Of a stretch of DNA of 64,000 bases, positions 42,423 to 51,365 are shown in pieces (the stretch's first letter is position 1; each line of letters begins with the position of its first letter). The notes beneath the pieces are model-generated. The model was not told where the DNA came from and made no database searches. It saw nothing but the letters and a program-made list of their open reading frames with translations. The position numbers and the translations under genes are program-made. The DNA lies in NCBI RefSeq assembly GCF_018598175.1, contig NZ_JAHESE010000035.1:1-64000 (forward strand). The letters are read 5' to 3'. This DNA comes from Dawidia cretensis (lineage in GTDB: Bacteria; Bacteroidota; Bacteroidia; Cytophagales; Cyclobacteriaceae).

Positions 42423-43022
42423 TTATAGTTGCGTTTCTGTGGGTTCGGCAGGGGGGAGGTTCGCCTTTTCGAGATTGCTCCTCCGAGCCTTTTCGATCTT
42501 CTTAAAATACGATGGCGTAAGGCCGGTAACGTTTTTAAACTGGTTTGATAAATGCGCTACGCTGCTATAATTTAATCTATAGGATATTTCGGTCAAATTC
42601 AGTTTGTCGTACAAAAGTAGCTCCTTTACACGCTCGATCTTATGTAAAATAACGAATTGCTGTATGGTAATGCCTTTAATCTCCGAGAAAATAGTGGATA
42701 AATACGTGTAGTCACATTGAAGCTTCTCGCTTAGGTACTCTGGGTAGTTATTTACAGTAAGCTGCCCGTCGGAATAATGGATTGATTCGATGATGACGTT
42801 TTTTATGCGCTCGATCAAAACGGTTTTGTTGTCGTCAAGCAGCTCAAGTCCGGTTTTTAGTAGTCGTTCGCGTAGTTCCAGCCGTTGTTGGTCTGTAATA
42901 TCTTCTAAAATCTCGACCACACCGAGGTCGACGGCCACTTCGTGTAATCCCAGCTTCTTCAACTCTTCCTTTACAACCAGCTTACAGCGCAAACTGACCA
43001 TGTACTTGATGTACAATTTCAT
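42423..43022 (-). CDS. AraC-type regulator with HMA-like N-terminal domain (copy 2)
   Basis: The 199-residue protein is a clear paralogue of the product at 41265, sharing KYMVS-RCKL-V, the VDLGV-EI segment, ERIKNVI, the block from KIERVKELLLYDKLNLTEIS to LTPSYFKK. Here too Ser10 stands where relatives have the first Cys, with Cys13 kept. The C-terminal tail after the HTH pair (SNLEKANLPPAEPTETQL) is longer and differs. The gene is on the minus strand, so the pair forms an inverted duplication around the response regulator. Target and ligand are unknown. Confidence 0.85.
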   Translation of the reverse strand: MKLYIKYMVSLRCKLVVKEELKKLGLHEVAVDLGVVEILEDITDQQRLELRERLLKTGLELLDDNKTVLIERIKNVIIESIHYSDGQLTVNNYPEYLSEKLQCDYTYLSTIFSEIKGITIQQFVILHKIERVKELLLYDKLNLTEISYRLNYSSVAHLSNQFKNVTGLTPSYFKKIEKARRSNLEKANLPPAEPTETQL

Positions 43023-43064
43023 GATATAAGTTTATGCACGTTACCAATCCTTTCTAATGGTACG

Positions 43065-44135
43065 CTATTGCACCGCAGGTCGCCCCAGGCTATGCAAATG
43101 GGTGATATGGGAGACGAATGCCGACCACATAGTCTTGTACTCCTGATAAGCAATGCCGTATTCGAGGCAGGTTTGCCTGACATAACGGGCGATGACCGGG
43201 TAATGAACATGACTGATTCGCGGAAAGAGGTGATGCTCCACCTGGAAATTAAGCCCTCCCAGTATCCAGTAGAGAAACTTGTTGCTGGTAGCAAAATTGG
43301 CCGTTGAACGTATTTGATGGACAGCCCAGTCGTACCGCTGGCCTTCTGCCCCGGCAGAGAAAAATTGAGTTCCTTTAACAACATGCGCCAGTTGAAACAC
43401 GATGCTGATGCCGACGCCGCACACAAACGTTATGACTAAAAAACCTACCAGCCACGGTAGCCAACCTAACCAGAAAATTGGAAACGCTATATAGAATAGT
43501 ACATAAAGCACCTTTGTTGCCCAGAAGATAACATGCTGTCCTACTGGTAATCTTTTTCGAGGCGAGTTTGGTGAGATCCGGCCGGCAAAATATTTTTGAA
43601 AGTCTTCGTAGAATACCCACGCCAGATAAGAAATGCCATATAGAAAGATCCAGTAAATATGCTGTAAACGATGGTACGGACGTAGAGGCTGATCGTCATG
43701 CAGGCGCATAAACGGCTTGACATCTATATCCGAATCCATTCCCTCGACATTCGTGAACGTATGATGATTGACATTGTGCTTTACCTGCCAGAAGTAGGCA
43801 TTGCCACCCAGGGCGTTGAGGAAATGGGCCGCAAGGATATTAACCCAGCGATGTCTTGAGAAGCTTTGGTGCCCGCCATCGTGCATCACATTGAATCCTA
43901 TCAGCGCGAGGTTCAATCCCAGCAGAACACAGAGAACTATTGCCACCCAGGCGACAGGTGTAAAAAATACAAGCGTACCGTACAGCGTCACCGCTGTAAA
44001 AAACAGCAATGCGCTTTTGATCAGTAACATCTTGTTTCCAGTAGGATGAATTTTGTTTTCGGCAAAATAGTCATCTACACGTTTTCGCAATACGCTGAAG
44101 AATTGGCTTTGGGTTTTGTCAAACGAATAAGTCAT
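43065..44135 (-). CDS. Membrane fatty-acid desaturase (acyl-CoA/acyl-lipid type)
   Basis: The 356-residue protein shows three histidine boxes: HDGGHQ (about residue 91), HNVNHH (about 125) and QVEHH (about 299), plus four hydrophobic segments. The spacing fits front-end (linoleoyl-CoA-like) desaturases, without the fused cytochrome b5 of eukaryotic forms. It would insert a double bond into membrane lipids, often in cold adaptation; this is family knowledge, and the position of the double bond is not known. It lies 43 bases from the AraC-type gene at 43022, same strand, upstream of it. Confidence 0.9.
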   Translation of the reverse strand: MTYSFDKTQSQFFSVLRKRVDDYFAENKIHPTGNKMLLIKSALLFFTAVTLYGTLVFFTPVAWVAIVLCVLLGLNLALIGFNVMHDGGHQSFSRHRWVNILAAHFLNALGGNAYFWQVKHNVNHHTFTNVEGMDSDIDVKPFMRLHDDQPLRPYHRLQHIYWIFLYGISYLAWVFYEDFQKYFAGRISPNSPRKRLPVGQHVIFWATKVLYVLFYIAFPIFWLGWLPWLVGFLVITFVCGVGISIVFQLAHVVKGTQFFSAGAEGQRYDWAVHQIRSTANFATSNKFLYWILGGLNFQVEHHLFPRISHVHYPVIARYVRQTCLEYGIAYQEYKTMWSAFVSHITHLHSLGRPAVQ

Positions 44136-44239
44136 TCCAGTGGGGTTTCTATGCTACTACTACTACAACAGTCCGATCTTGTTTATCGTTCGTTCATGTA
44201 AAAATCATTCCACCCCCATATTTTGTAATTTTCCCCGTA

Positions 44240-44587
44240 TCACGAGACATCTTCATATCCGCTCTTAATAATTGTGGTAACCATTTTAAAGCGGGCGATC
44301 GCCGCCATGGAGCTACGCATATGGGCGGGAATGACAATGGCTTCACCGACCTTCAACGTGATGGCTCTGGACTCAATGAAAACTTGTGCAGTACCCTCGG
44401 TTATCTGGATCAACGTGTCAAACGGCGAGGTTCCCTCCAGTAGATTCTTGCCGGCGTTGAAAGCCGTTGCAACAACCGTTCCGGATAGCTTTTTGATAAT
44501 AGGCCGGGAGGTAATGGAATCAGTGGTGTATTCAACTGCATCGACCAGCATAAAGCGGTCGCCTCTTTCAATTTCTTCTTTGTTCAT
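44240..44587 (-). CDS. Single-domain cupin protein
   Basis: The 115-residue protein has the cupin barrel pattern (GTVVATAFNAGKNLLEGTSP, ITEGTAQVFIESRAITLKVG, EAIVIPAHMRSSMAA). The first motif lacks the usual two His and the second has one His, so metal binding may be weak or different. It lies upstream of the desaturase, same strand, about 105 bases away. Role unknown. Confidence 0.78.
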   Translation of the reverse strand: MNKEEIERGDRFMLVDAVEYTTDSITSRPIIKKLSGTVVATAFNAGKNLLEGTSPFDTLIQITEGTAQVFIESRAITLKVGEAIVIPAHMRSSMAAIARFKMVTTIIKSGYEDVS

Positions 44588-44923
44588 AATCGTGAATCGT
44601 GAAATTGTTGCTGAATTGCCTGTAGTAAAATTGGTAGCCAGGTCAAGAATGATGATTTCAAAGTTTTGTATGCCGCGTAATACGCTAAATTAGAGTACGT
44701 ACAGGTTGCGTCAGTTATAGAACGACCGGATCGATTTGCATAGTTTACAGATGGATAGTATACAAAACGTGATTCATGTAACAATCCACTGTCGTTGTAT
44801 AACCGTTTTTGCTGGCATAGTTGCAATCTTTGTAATGACGAGAGTTCTAAGCGGATTGATGCGGAGTTGGCCCGCGAGCCCTGAGCGATGAGAACGCGTC
44901 ATCACTAGGATAAACAAAACAAC
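44588..44923. other. Divergent intergenic region (336 bases)
   Basis: It separates the cupin gene (minus) from the OmpA gene (plus) and should hold both promoters. A direct repeat AATCGTGAATCGTGAA lies at its left edge next to the cupin ATG. An AATCTTTG box at 44825-44832 is a partial match to the Bacteroidota -7 consensus. No gene is seen. Confidence 0.4.
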
Positions 44924-46423
44924 ATGAGAAAAAAATTACTGCTGATCTGCATTGCGATCTTATTCATCGCATGCCACCACGCGCGAGCGCAAAGCGGCGC
45001 CATAGGGTTCCACGTCACCATGTCTGAATATGACGGTGACTTAAATGATAATCAACATCATTTTTATGATTTTAATTACAAACAAGTAGGTGGTGCCGTA
45101 TCGTTGCAACAATACCTCAATCCTTCGTTCAATTTAGTGGAAAAGGTTTCGTTCAATCAGGTACGTCATCAAAATGATCTGGCAACGATTGGCGTGGATG
45201 CGGATTTCTACACGGTCAATTTGAAACTGAAGTACAAACTAAATAACGGCTATCTGCTAAAAGAAGAGGCTGCTATTGCGCCATTTTTGGTGGCGGGTAT
45301 CGGCGGCACATATATCGATTCCAAGCAGTTTGTGGAATCAAGCTCATCGCCCATCACCGACGGCGAGGTAAAGGCCAACGTCGCGGCAGGTGTCGGTATT
45401 CTGTTTCAGTTCAACGACCGGGTGGGCCTGGAAGTGGCCAACACTATTAATGCCCCGCTTTACGACGCCTGGGACGGCGTGGACCAGGGTGGAAACGATT
45501 TGTATCTGCAGCACAGTGCGGGCCTTATATTCAATCTCCGTAAGCCGCGGGATGTCGACAATGATGGCGTAGCGGACCGGAAGGATAAATGCGCCGATAC
45601 GCCCGCCACCGCAAAAGTAGACTCAAAAGGATGTCCTGTAGATACTGACAAGGATGGCGTGGCCGATTATCTCGACAAGTGTCCGATGCTTGCGGGCACA
45701 ACCACACTTGCGGGATGTCCTGACAAGGACGGAGATGGCGTAGCGGATGGAGATGATACTTGTCCCGATGTACCTGGCGCCACGCGCTTCGCAGGTTGTC
45801 CGGATACGGATGGCGATGGCATAGAAGACTCGAAGGATAAATGCCCTAATCTTGCTGGACTTGATATATTCCAGGGCTGTGCCGATGGTGATAGCGATGG
45901 TGTAGAAGACTCAAAGGATAAATGCCCCAATACAGAGAAAGGAATTAAAGTAGACGAAGTCGGTTGCCCGGCCGATACGGATGGTGACGGTGTAACGGAT
46001 AATCTGGACGCATGCCCCACATCGAAGGGTGAAGGCTCTGTCAACGGTTGCCCCGAGATAAAGGAGGAAGTGAAAAAGAGATTGAATTTCGCTACCCGTG
46101 GCATTGCGTTTGAAAACGGAAAAGCCGTTCTGAAGCCGTCGTCTTTTCCCATGCTTAATGAAGTCGTGAGTATATTGGAGGAGTATAAGGATTACAAGCT
46201 GAAAATGGGTGGACATACAGACGCCAGCGGAAGCAATGCCACGAATCTGACACTTTCACAGGCACGTGTAGAATCCGTAAAAGCATACCTTGTCAGTAAA
46301 GGTGTATCGGAAGATCGCATTGAGGCAGTCGGTTATGGCGAAGAACAGCCCATTGCCACCAATGGCACGGCGGCGGGCAGAGCCCAGAACAGAAGGGTTG
46401 CTTTGGAGTTGATATTGAAATGA
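44924..46423 (+). CDS. OmpA-family outer-membrane protein with TSP type 3 repeats
   Basis: The 499-residue protein has a signal peptide (cleavage near ARAQ), an N-terminal beta-barrel of ~185 residues, a row of Ca-binding thrombospondin type 3 repeats (DxDxDGxxDxxDxC; about residues 210-385) and a C-terminal OmpA peptidoglycan-binding domain (GGHTDASGSNATNLTLSQAR, VESVKAYL). It ties the outer membrane to the cell wall. In the Bacteroidota such proteins are often abundant. It has its own terminator. Confidence 0.92.
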   Translation: MRKKLLLICIAILFIACHHARAQSGAIGFHVTMSEYDGDLNDNQHHFYDFNYKQVGGAVSLQQYLNPSFNLVEKVSFNQVRHQNDLATIGVDADFYTVNLKLKYKLNNGYLLKEEAAIAPFLVAGIGGTYIDSKQFVESSSSPITDGEVKANVAAGVGILFQFNDRVGLEVANTINAPLYDAWDGVDQGGNDLYLQHSAGLIFNLRKPRDVDNDGVADRKDKCADTPATAKVDSKGCPVDTDKDGVADYLDKCPMLAGTTTLAGCPDKDGDGVADGDDTCPDVPGATRFAGCPDTDGDGIEDSKDKCPNLAGLDIFQGCADGDSDGVEDSKDKCPNTEKGIKVDEVGCPADTDGDGVTDNLDACPTSKGEGSVNGCPEIKEEVKKRLNFATRGIAFENGKAVLKPSSFPMLNEVVSILEEYKDYKLKMGGHTDASGSNATNLTLSQARVESVKAYLVSKGVSEDRIEAVGYGEEQPIATNGTAAGRAQNRRVALELILK

Positions 46424-46460
46424 TTGTCTATATATAGGTCTGGTTATTGAGTTAGTTTGA

Positions 46461-46490
46461 AGTGAACAGCACGTGCTGTTCACTTTTTTT
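46461..46490 (+). terminator. Terminator after the ompA-like gene
   Basis: AGTGAACAGCA (46461-46471) pairs perfectly with TGCTGTTCACT (46474-46484) with a 2-base loop and is followed by seven T. Confidence 0.93.
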
Positions 46491-46594
46491 GCTTTAGGGG
46501 TGGATGGTCTGAGCGAGACTGTGCCCCGTTATTATCCAAAAAGGTAATTGCCGATGTAACGCGTAAGCCGTAATTTATCCTCAAAAGCCCGAAC

Positions 46595-47079
46595 ATGAGA
46601 ATCAAACATTTGTCCATTCTGAAATTTGCGGCGGTGTTTGTGTTGCTGCCCGGCTGCAATGGTGACGATGACATCCCTAGTATCACATCGTACTTGAGCT
46701 TACCTATGATGCGAACGACAATGTAACCCACTTAAAACAATTTTTACTATTCCGCGAAGGGGTGTATAATGTCAACGTGCCTTCTGAAAGCTATTTTGTT
46801 TATAAACAGGATGTTCAGACGGAGATAGACGTCACCTATGATGATAAGCCTTCTCCTTACAGCGCTATGTCGAAATATTGGAAATTTGTGCAAGAGGATT
46901 GGGGGTATGTCATTAATAGTAATTGGCAGGCGATTATTACTTCATTGAGCAAGAATAACCCAGTGACAATGCACTACTCGCTTGTTCGGGGCAACGAAGC
47001 CGATACGAACAGCACCCTGACGTATGACTATAATGAACAGGGTTTTCCGGTCGGTGGTTATACGTACGATTGCCAGTAG
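46595..47079 (+). pseudogene. Frameshifted lipoprotein gene
   Basis: An ATG at 46595 starts a lipoprotein signal (RIKHLSILKFAAVFVLLPGC, then NGDDDIPSIT) that stops after 43 codons at 46724-46726. In the next frame from about 46679 the reading continues as VLELTYDANDNVTHLKQFLL, VNVPSESYFVYKQ and ends LTYDYNEQGFPVGGYTYDCQ at 47079. The two parts would make one secreted YD-type lipoprotein if a base were restored around 46660-46690. Either it is a real frameshift or a sequencing error. Confidence 0.7.
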
Positions 47080-47101
47080 TTTTTATAATGATAGACGCGC
47101 G

Positions 47102-48004
47102 CTATTTTGTATTCGGCCTGATCGTAAGCTTATATTTTTTAGGCGGCAGTCCGACCTTCTTTTTAAAGATACGCGAGAAATAAAACTCTGATTCAAAGCC
47201 CAGGTGAAACGCAATTTCTGCTACCGTAAGATCCGTTTCCTTTAGTAGCGTACAGGCTTTTTCAACGCGCAGATTAATGTGGTATTGCCCCGGCGAGACC
47301 CCCATTATCTCCTTGAAGACCCGTCGGAACCAGGGATAACTTACCCCGAGCTCTTTCGCGAGCTGTTCGAGGTTAACATTCTTATCAACATTTTCGTGGA
47401 TCCTGAATCTTGCCTGATGAATTATCTTATTCTGGTTTTGACGTTGGGCATCGCTGTTAATGGCAGAAGCATAGACAATGGCAAGTAATTGACTAATGAG
47501 GCACGATGAAAACTGGCGATATGCCACGCCTTCGTATTTTACCGTTTCGATGAGCTTGATGAACACACTCATCAGCTCAGCGCTCATTCCGATCTGAATG
47601 AAAGGTGCAGAAGGTTTAAAACAGGGTTGCCCCATTAAATACTCCACATAGCTGCCCCGATAACCTACCCAGAATTCTTCCCACCCAGTTTCTTCCGATG
47701 GTCTGAAGCGATGCCAGACACCGGGGAATAAAAGAAACGCAGTTCCGGCTTCTACCACGGTCGTGCCTGACAGCTCTGATTCAAAGATCCCATTCCCATT
47801 CGAGATATAGACTAATTGAAACTCCTTTAAGGTTCTGCCTTCTTCCCAATTGAAGTAATAGGAATTGGGGTGCGATTTATCGGGATAGTGCGTATTGGCC
47901 TTATGAATATTGTGTCCCACGGTAAGCACTGAGATTCCCCAATCGGTTTGGTCTTCCGTTCCGTGTTCCCGCTCGTTCAGGTATTTGCGATAGATCTCAG
48001 GCAT
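47102..48004 (-). CDS. AraC-family regulator with arabinose-type cupin domain (locus C)
   Basis: The 300-residue protein has an AraC-type sugar-binding N-terminal barrel (NSYYFNWEEGRTLKEFQLVY, GTAFLLFPGVWHRF, GWEEFWVGYRG) and the C-terminal HTH pair (NLEQLAKELGVSYPWFRRVF, LTVAEIAFHLGFESEFYFSR). It is divergent from susC of locus C across 255 bases and is the probable sensor for a sugar released by that locus. Confidence 0.9.
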   Translation of the reverse strand: MPEIYRKYLNEREHGTEDQTDWGISVLTVGHNIHKANTHYPDKSHPNSYYFNWEEGRTLKEFQLVYISNGNGIFESELSGTTVVEAGTAFLLFPGVWHRFRPSEETGWEEFWVGYRGSYVEYLMGQPCFKPSAPFIQIGMSAELMSVFIKLIETVKYEGVAYRQFSSCLISQLLAIVYASAINSDAQRQNQNKIIHQARFRIHENVDKNVNLEQLAKELGVSYPWFRRVFKEIMGVSPGQYHINLRVEKACTLLKETDLTVAEIAFHLGFESEFYFSRIFKKKVGLPPKKYKLTIRPNTK

Positions 48005-48259
48005 GGTCTGTAAGCAAAAAGGATAAATGGATAATCAAAAAATTCATGTTTTGGGACGTTACGTTACGCTCAATTTACATTGTTGAATTTAATAACGTTT
48101 GCATGAAAATATATACTTATATCGATTGAAACTATACGGCAATCGGTTTTATCGCTAATAATTATGGAATACCCCTGTAGACAACGGTATCGATACCTCT
48201 TTTATCCGGACCCCTGAAACGCACCTAACCAAGATCAAAAAAGATAAACCAAACGACCT

Positions 48260-51200
48260 ATGGAAATAAAAATTTTACTGGCTACACTCAGGAAGCACAG
48301 AGTGCCTTTCTTACTTATCGTGCTGCTTTATTTTCCTTTTTCATCGCAGGCGCAGGTTGTTGTAACGGGTACTGTCAGCGATTCTATCGATGCGGTGTCC
48401 ATGCCGGGCGTCAATATCCTCATTAAAGGAACTACCGCCGGTGCCACGACGGATAGTGACGGTAGATACTCCATTGAAGTTCCGGATGCAAACAGTATCC
48501 TGGTTTTTTCCGCTATTGGATATGCTTCCCGGGAAGTGAAGGTAGGCGGAAGAACAATCCTTGACATGACTCTTTCAGTCGACGAGAAAACCCTTGCGGA
48601 GATCGTCGTGGTCGGTTATGGCACCTCACGGAAGGCAGAGATTACTTCTGCCGTGTCCGTGATCGACATGCGCGCTATTGGTAATCCGCCTGTTTCCAAT
48701 GCCGGGCGTTTGCTGATGGGGCAGGCTCCGGGTGTACAGGTCAGGCAGACGCAGGGTAGGCCCGGTGCGGAACTGGAAGTAACCATTCGCGGCGTCGGCT
48801 CCCTGGGCGCGGGCAGTGCGCCGTTGTATGTAGTGGACGGATTTCCCGTTGGAACCGCCATTGGCCAAAGCCTGAATCCGTCGGATATCGAAAGTATAAC
48901 GGTGTTGAAAGATGCCGCCTCAACGGCTATTTACGGAGCAAGAGGCTCGAATGGTGTTGTTCTGATCACTACCAAATCGGCCAAAAGCGGCCAGGTGAGC
49001 TTAACGTTTGATATCAATACGGGTATTCAAAATCTCCCTGATTCGAGGAGCACCAAAATGATGAACGGTGTGGAGTTTGCTCAATTTAAGAAGGAGAGTT
49101 TTATAGACCGGATCCGGTACAATGAAAACCGGGAGCCTGATCCTGGAGAGATTCCCGAAGAGTTTCGAAATCCAGAAGAGACCCGGTATTCTACGAACTG
49201 GTTGAAGGAGATTACCAACCAGAATGCTGCATTTCAGAATTACAATATGTCTGCTGCTGTCGGTGGAGGAAAGTTCAGGTCGCTGATTTCCGCTGGATAT
49301 TTGAATCAGGAGGGTCTTATTATGAAGACAGGCCTGAAACGTTACAACGTTCGGGCCAACATGGACGGAACGATAAATGATTTTATTTCGGTAGGATGGA
49401 ACATCGCCGGGGCGAACTTCACAGACCGCTATGCCAGCACGAATTACCGCGATGGTTTGATTGGCCGTGCGCTGTGGGCCGACCCCCGGTATCCCGTGTA
49501 TAATGATGACGGTTCTTTTAACGCATACATTGGCGGAACCAACGGTGTTTTCGGAACGGCCAATCCTGTTCAGGAACTGCATGAAATGGACCGGCACCTT
49601 ACCCAAACCAACGTATTGACGAATGGTTATGTGCAGCTGTCATTCTTGAAACATTTCAAATTCAAGTCATCGGTTAGTGCGACCCTGGTCAATAACGAGC
49701 GGATGGAGTTCAGGCCCTCTACGCTGGCCGGGACCGGGTTCAGTCAACCGCCACCACAGCCGGCATCGAAGCTTGAGGAATATTTCAAATCCAACAATAT
49801 TGCGGCCGATCAACTTTTAACATACTCCCATAAGATCAGTAACCATTCTTTTGAGGCGCTGTTGGGATACACAGCGCAAGAGTATACGGAGAAGATTATA
49901 ACCGGAACGGGAAATACGTTTGCTGATGATATTGTGCGGATTCTGGATGGGGCGAAAACCCGTGATGTTTCATCAGACGAAGCAAGCTGGAGCTTACTGG
50001 CCTACTTTGGTCGCGTGAATTATTCTTTTAAGGATAAATATCTCTTCTCCGGTTCTTTTCGCAGAGAAGGAAGCTCACGCTTTGGGATCAATAGCAAATG
50101 GGGGAGCTTTCCTGCAGCCTCGGTCGGCTGGCGCATCAGCGAAGAGTCGTTCATGCCTGAGGTATCCTGGCTGACGGATCTAAAACTGCGCGCAAGCTTT
50201 GGCGTTACCGGTAACAACAACATCGGAAATTACCCAAGCCTGGCGGCGATGGTATCCTCCAATTATGTTATCGGAAATAACCTGGTGAATGGAAAAATAC
50301 TGGGATCGTTTGCCAATGCCGACCTGGGATGGGAGCAGTCCAGGCAAACGGATATCGGGATGGACCTGTCTTTATTCGATAATAAGCTGACACTTCTGGC
50401 GGAGTATTATCATCGCACAACGGATAACATGCTCTTGTCCGTTCAGATCCCTGCCATTGCAGGCTTCAACAACGCCTTTTCAAATATCGGAAAGGTGGAA
50501 AATAAAGGGCTGGAGCTGGCACTTGACTACCGAACCAGGATTAGCGAGATCAATTTCCATAGCAGCTTTAATATCTCCTTTAATCGTAACAAGGTTCTGG
50601 CCATCCGGGGCGGAAACGATGCTATATGGCAAGGTACCTTTTATGATGGTCTGAGCGTATCGCGCGTAGGAAGACCGATCGGCATGATAACCGGTTACAA
50701 GGTGCTCGGCATATTTAATACGGAAGAAGAGATTGCTACATCACCCACACAGGACGGCGCCATACCGGGCGTTTACAGATACCTGGATCACGATAACGAT
50801 GACGTCATATCCTATGCTGCAGACGACCGGGATATGGTTGAGATCGGTAATCCCAATCCCGATTTTACCTGGGGTCTGACCCTGGGCGGAGACTTCAAAG
50901 GATTTGATGTTAACGTTCTTTTTACCGGGGCACAAAACTACGATCTCTATCGGAACATCGAGTCCACAACCATGAATATGGATGGCGTCTTTAATGTTTT
51001 GCAATCCGGGGTAAACCGGTGGCGATCTAATACTGACCGTGGTGATGGCGTAGGTCCCACCTCAAATACCTGGAAATGGGAACGTGAATCCAATTCACGC
51101 TATGTTCACGACGCCAGCCACATGTGGGTACGAAATGTCAGCATTGGATATACCTTCTCCAAGATAGCGGCATTGAGCAGCGTCAGAGTGTTTCTCAATG

Positions 51201-51340
51201 CCGAAAACCTGGCTTTGATTTCGGACTATCCCGGCGGGAACCCGGAAGTTAACATCCGAGAAGGTACACAACCCGGCTTTGATGAAGAGGCGTATCCATT
51301 GCCCCGTACATTTTCCATGGGCGCCAGTATTAAATTTTAG
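48260..51340 (+). CDS. SusC-family TonB-dependent transporter (locus C)
   Basis: The 1026-residue protein has a signal peptide, the CarboxypepD_reg domain (VVTGTVSDSIDAVSMPGVNI), the plug (APLYVVDGFPVGTAIGQSLN, STAIYGARGSNGVVLITTKS) and a barrel ending in MGASIKF. No STN domain is present, in line with the AraC-type regulator next to it. It is the first gene of a long plus-strand operon through at least 64 kb. Confidence 0.95.
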   Translation: MEIKILLATLRKHRVPFLLIVLLYFPFSSQAQVVVTGTVSDSIDAVSMPGVNILIKGTTAGATTDSDGRYSIEVPDANSILVFSAIGYASREVKVGGRTILDMTLSVDEKTLAEIVVVGYGTSRKAEITSAVSVIDMRAIGNPPVSNAGRLLMGQAPGVQVRQTQGRPGAELEVTIRGVGSLGAGSAPLYVVDGFPVGTAIGQSLNPSDIESITVLKDAASTAIYGARGSNGVVLITTKSAKSGQVSLTFDINTGIQNLPDSRSTKMMNGVEFAQFKKESFIDRIRYNENREPDPGEIPEEFRNPEETRYSTNWLKEITNQNAAFQNYNMSAAVGGGKFRSLISAGYLNQEGLIMKTGLKRYNVRANMDGTINDFISVGWNIAGANFTDRYASTNYRDGLIGRALWADPRYPVYNDDGSFNAYIGGTNGVFGTANPVQELHEMDRHLTQTNVLTNGYVQLSFLKHFKFKSSVSATLVNNERMEFRPSTLAGTGFSQPPPQPASKLEEYFKSNNIAADQLLTYSHKISNHSFEALLGYTAQEYTEKIITGTGNTFADDIVRILDGAKTRDVSSDEASWSLLAYFGRVNYSFKDKYLFSGSFRREGSSRFGINSKWGSFPAASVGWRISEESFMPEVSWLTDLKLRASFGVTGNNNIGNYPSLAAMVSSNYVIGNNLVNGKILGSFANADLGWEQSRQTDIGMDLSLFDNKLTLLAEYYHRTTDNMLLSVQIPAIAGFNNAFSNIGKVENKGLELALDYRTRISEINFHSSFNISFNRNKVLAIRGGNDAIWQGTFYDGLSVSRVGRPIGMITGYKVLGIFNTEEEIATSPTQDGAIPGVYRYLDHDNDDVISYAADDRDMVEIGNPNPDFTWGLTLGGDFKGFDVNVLFTGAQNYDLYRNIESTTMNMDGVFNVLQSGVNRWRSNTDRGDGVGPTSNTWKWERESNSRYVHDASHMWVRNVSIGYTFSKIAALSSVRVFLNAENLALISDYPGGNPEVNIREGTQPGFDEEAYPLPRTFSMGASIKF

Positions 51341-51365
51341 ATCCATATTTTAAATCCAAAGAGAT

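Noticed and set aside
45559-46035. Regular DNA repeats within the OmpA gene
   Set aside because: They are explained by the TSP type 3 protein repeats, not by a CRISPR or other DNA element.
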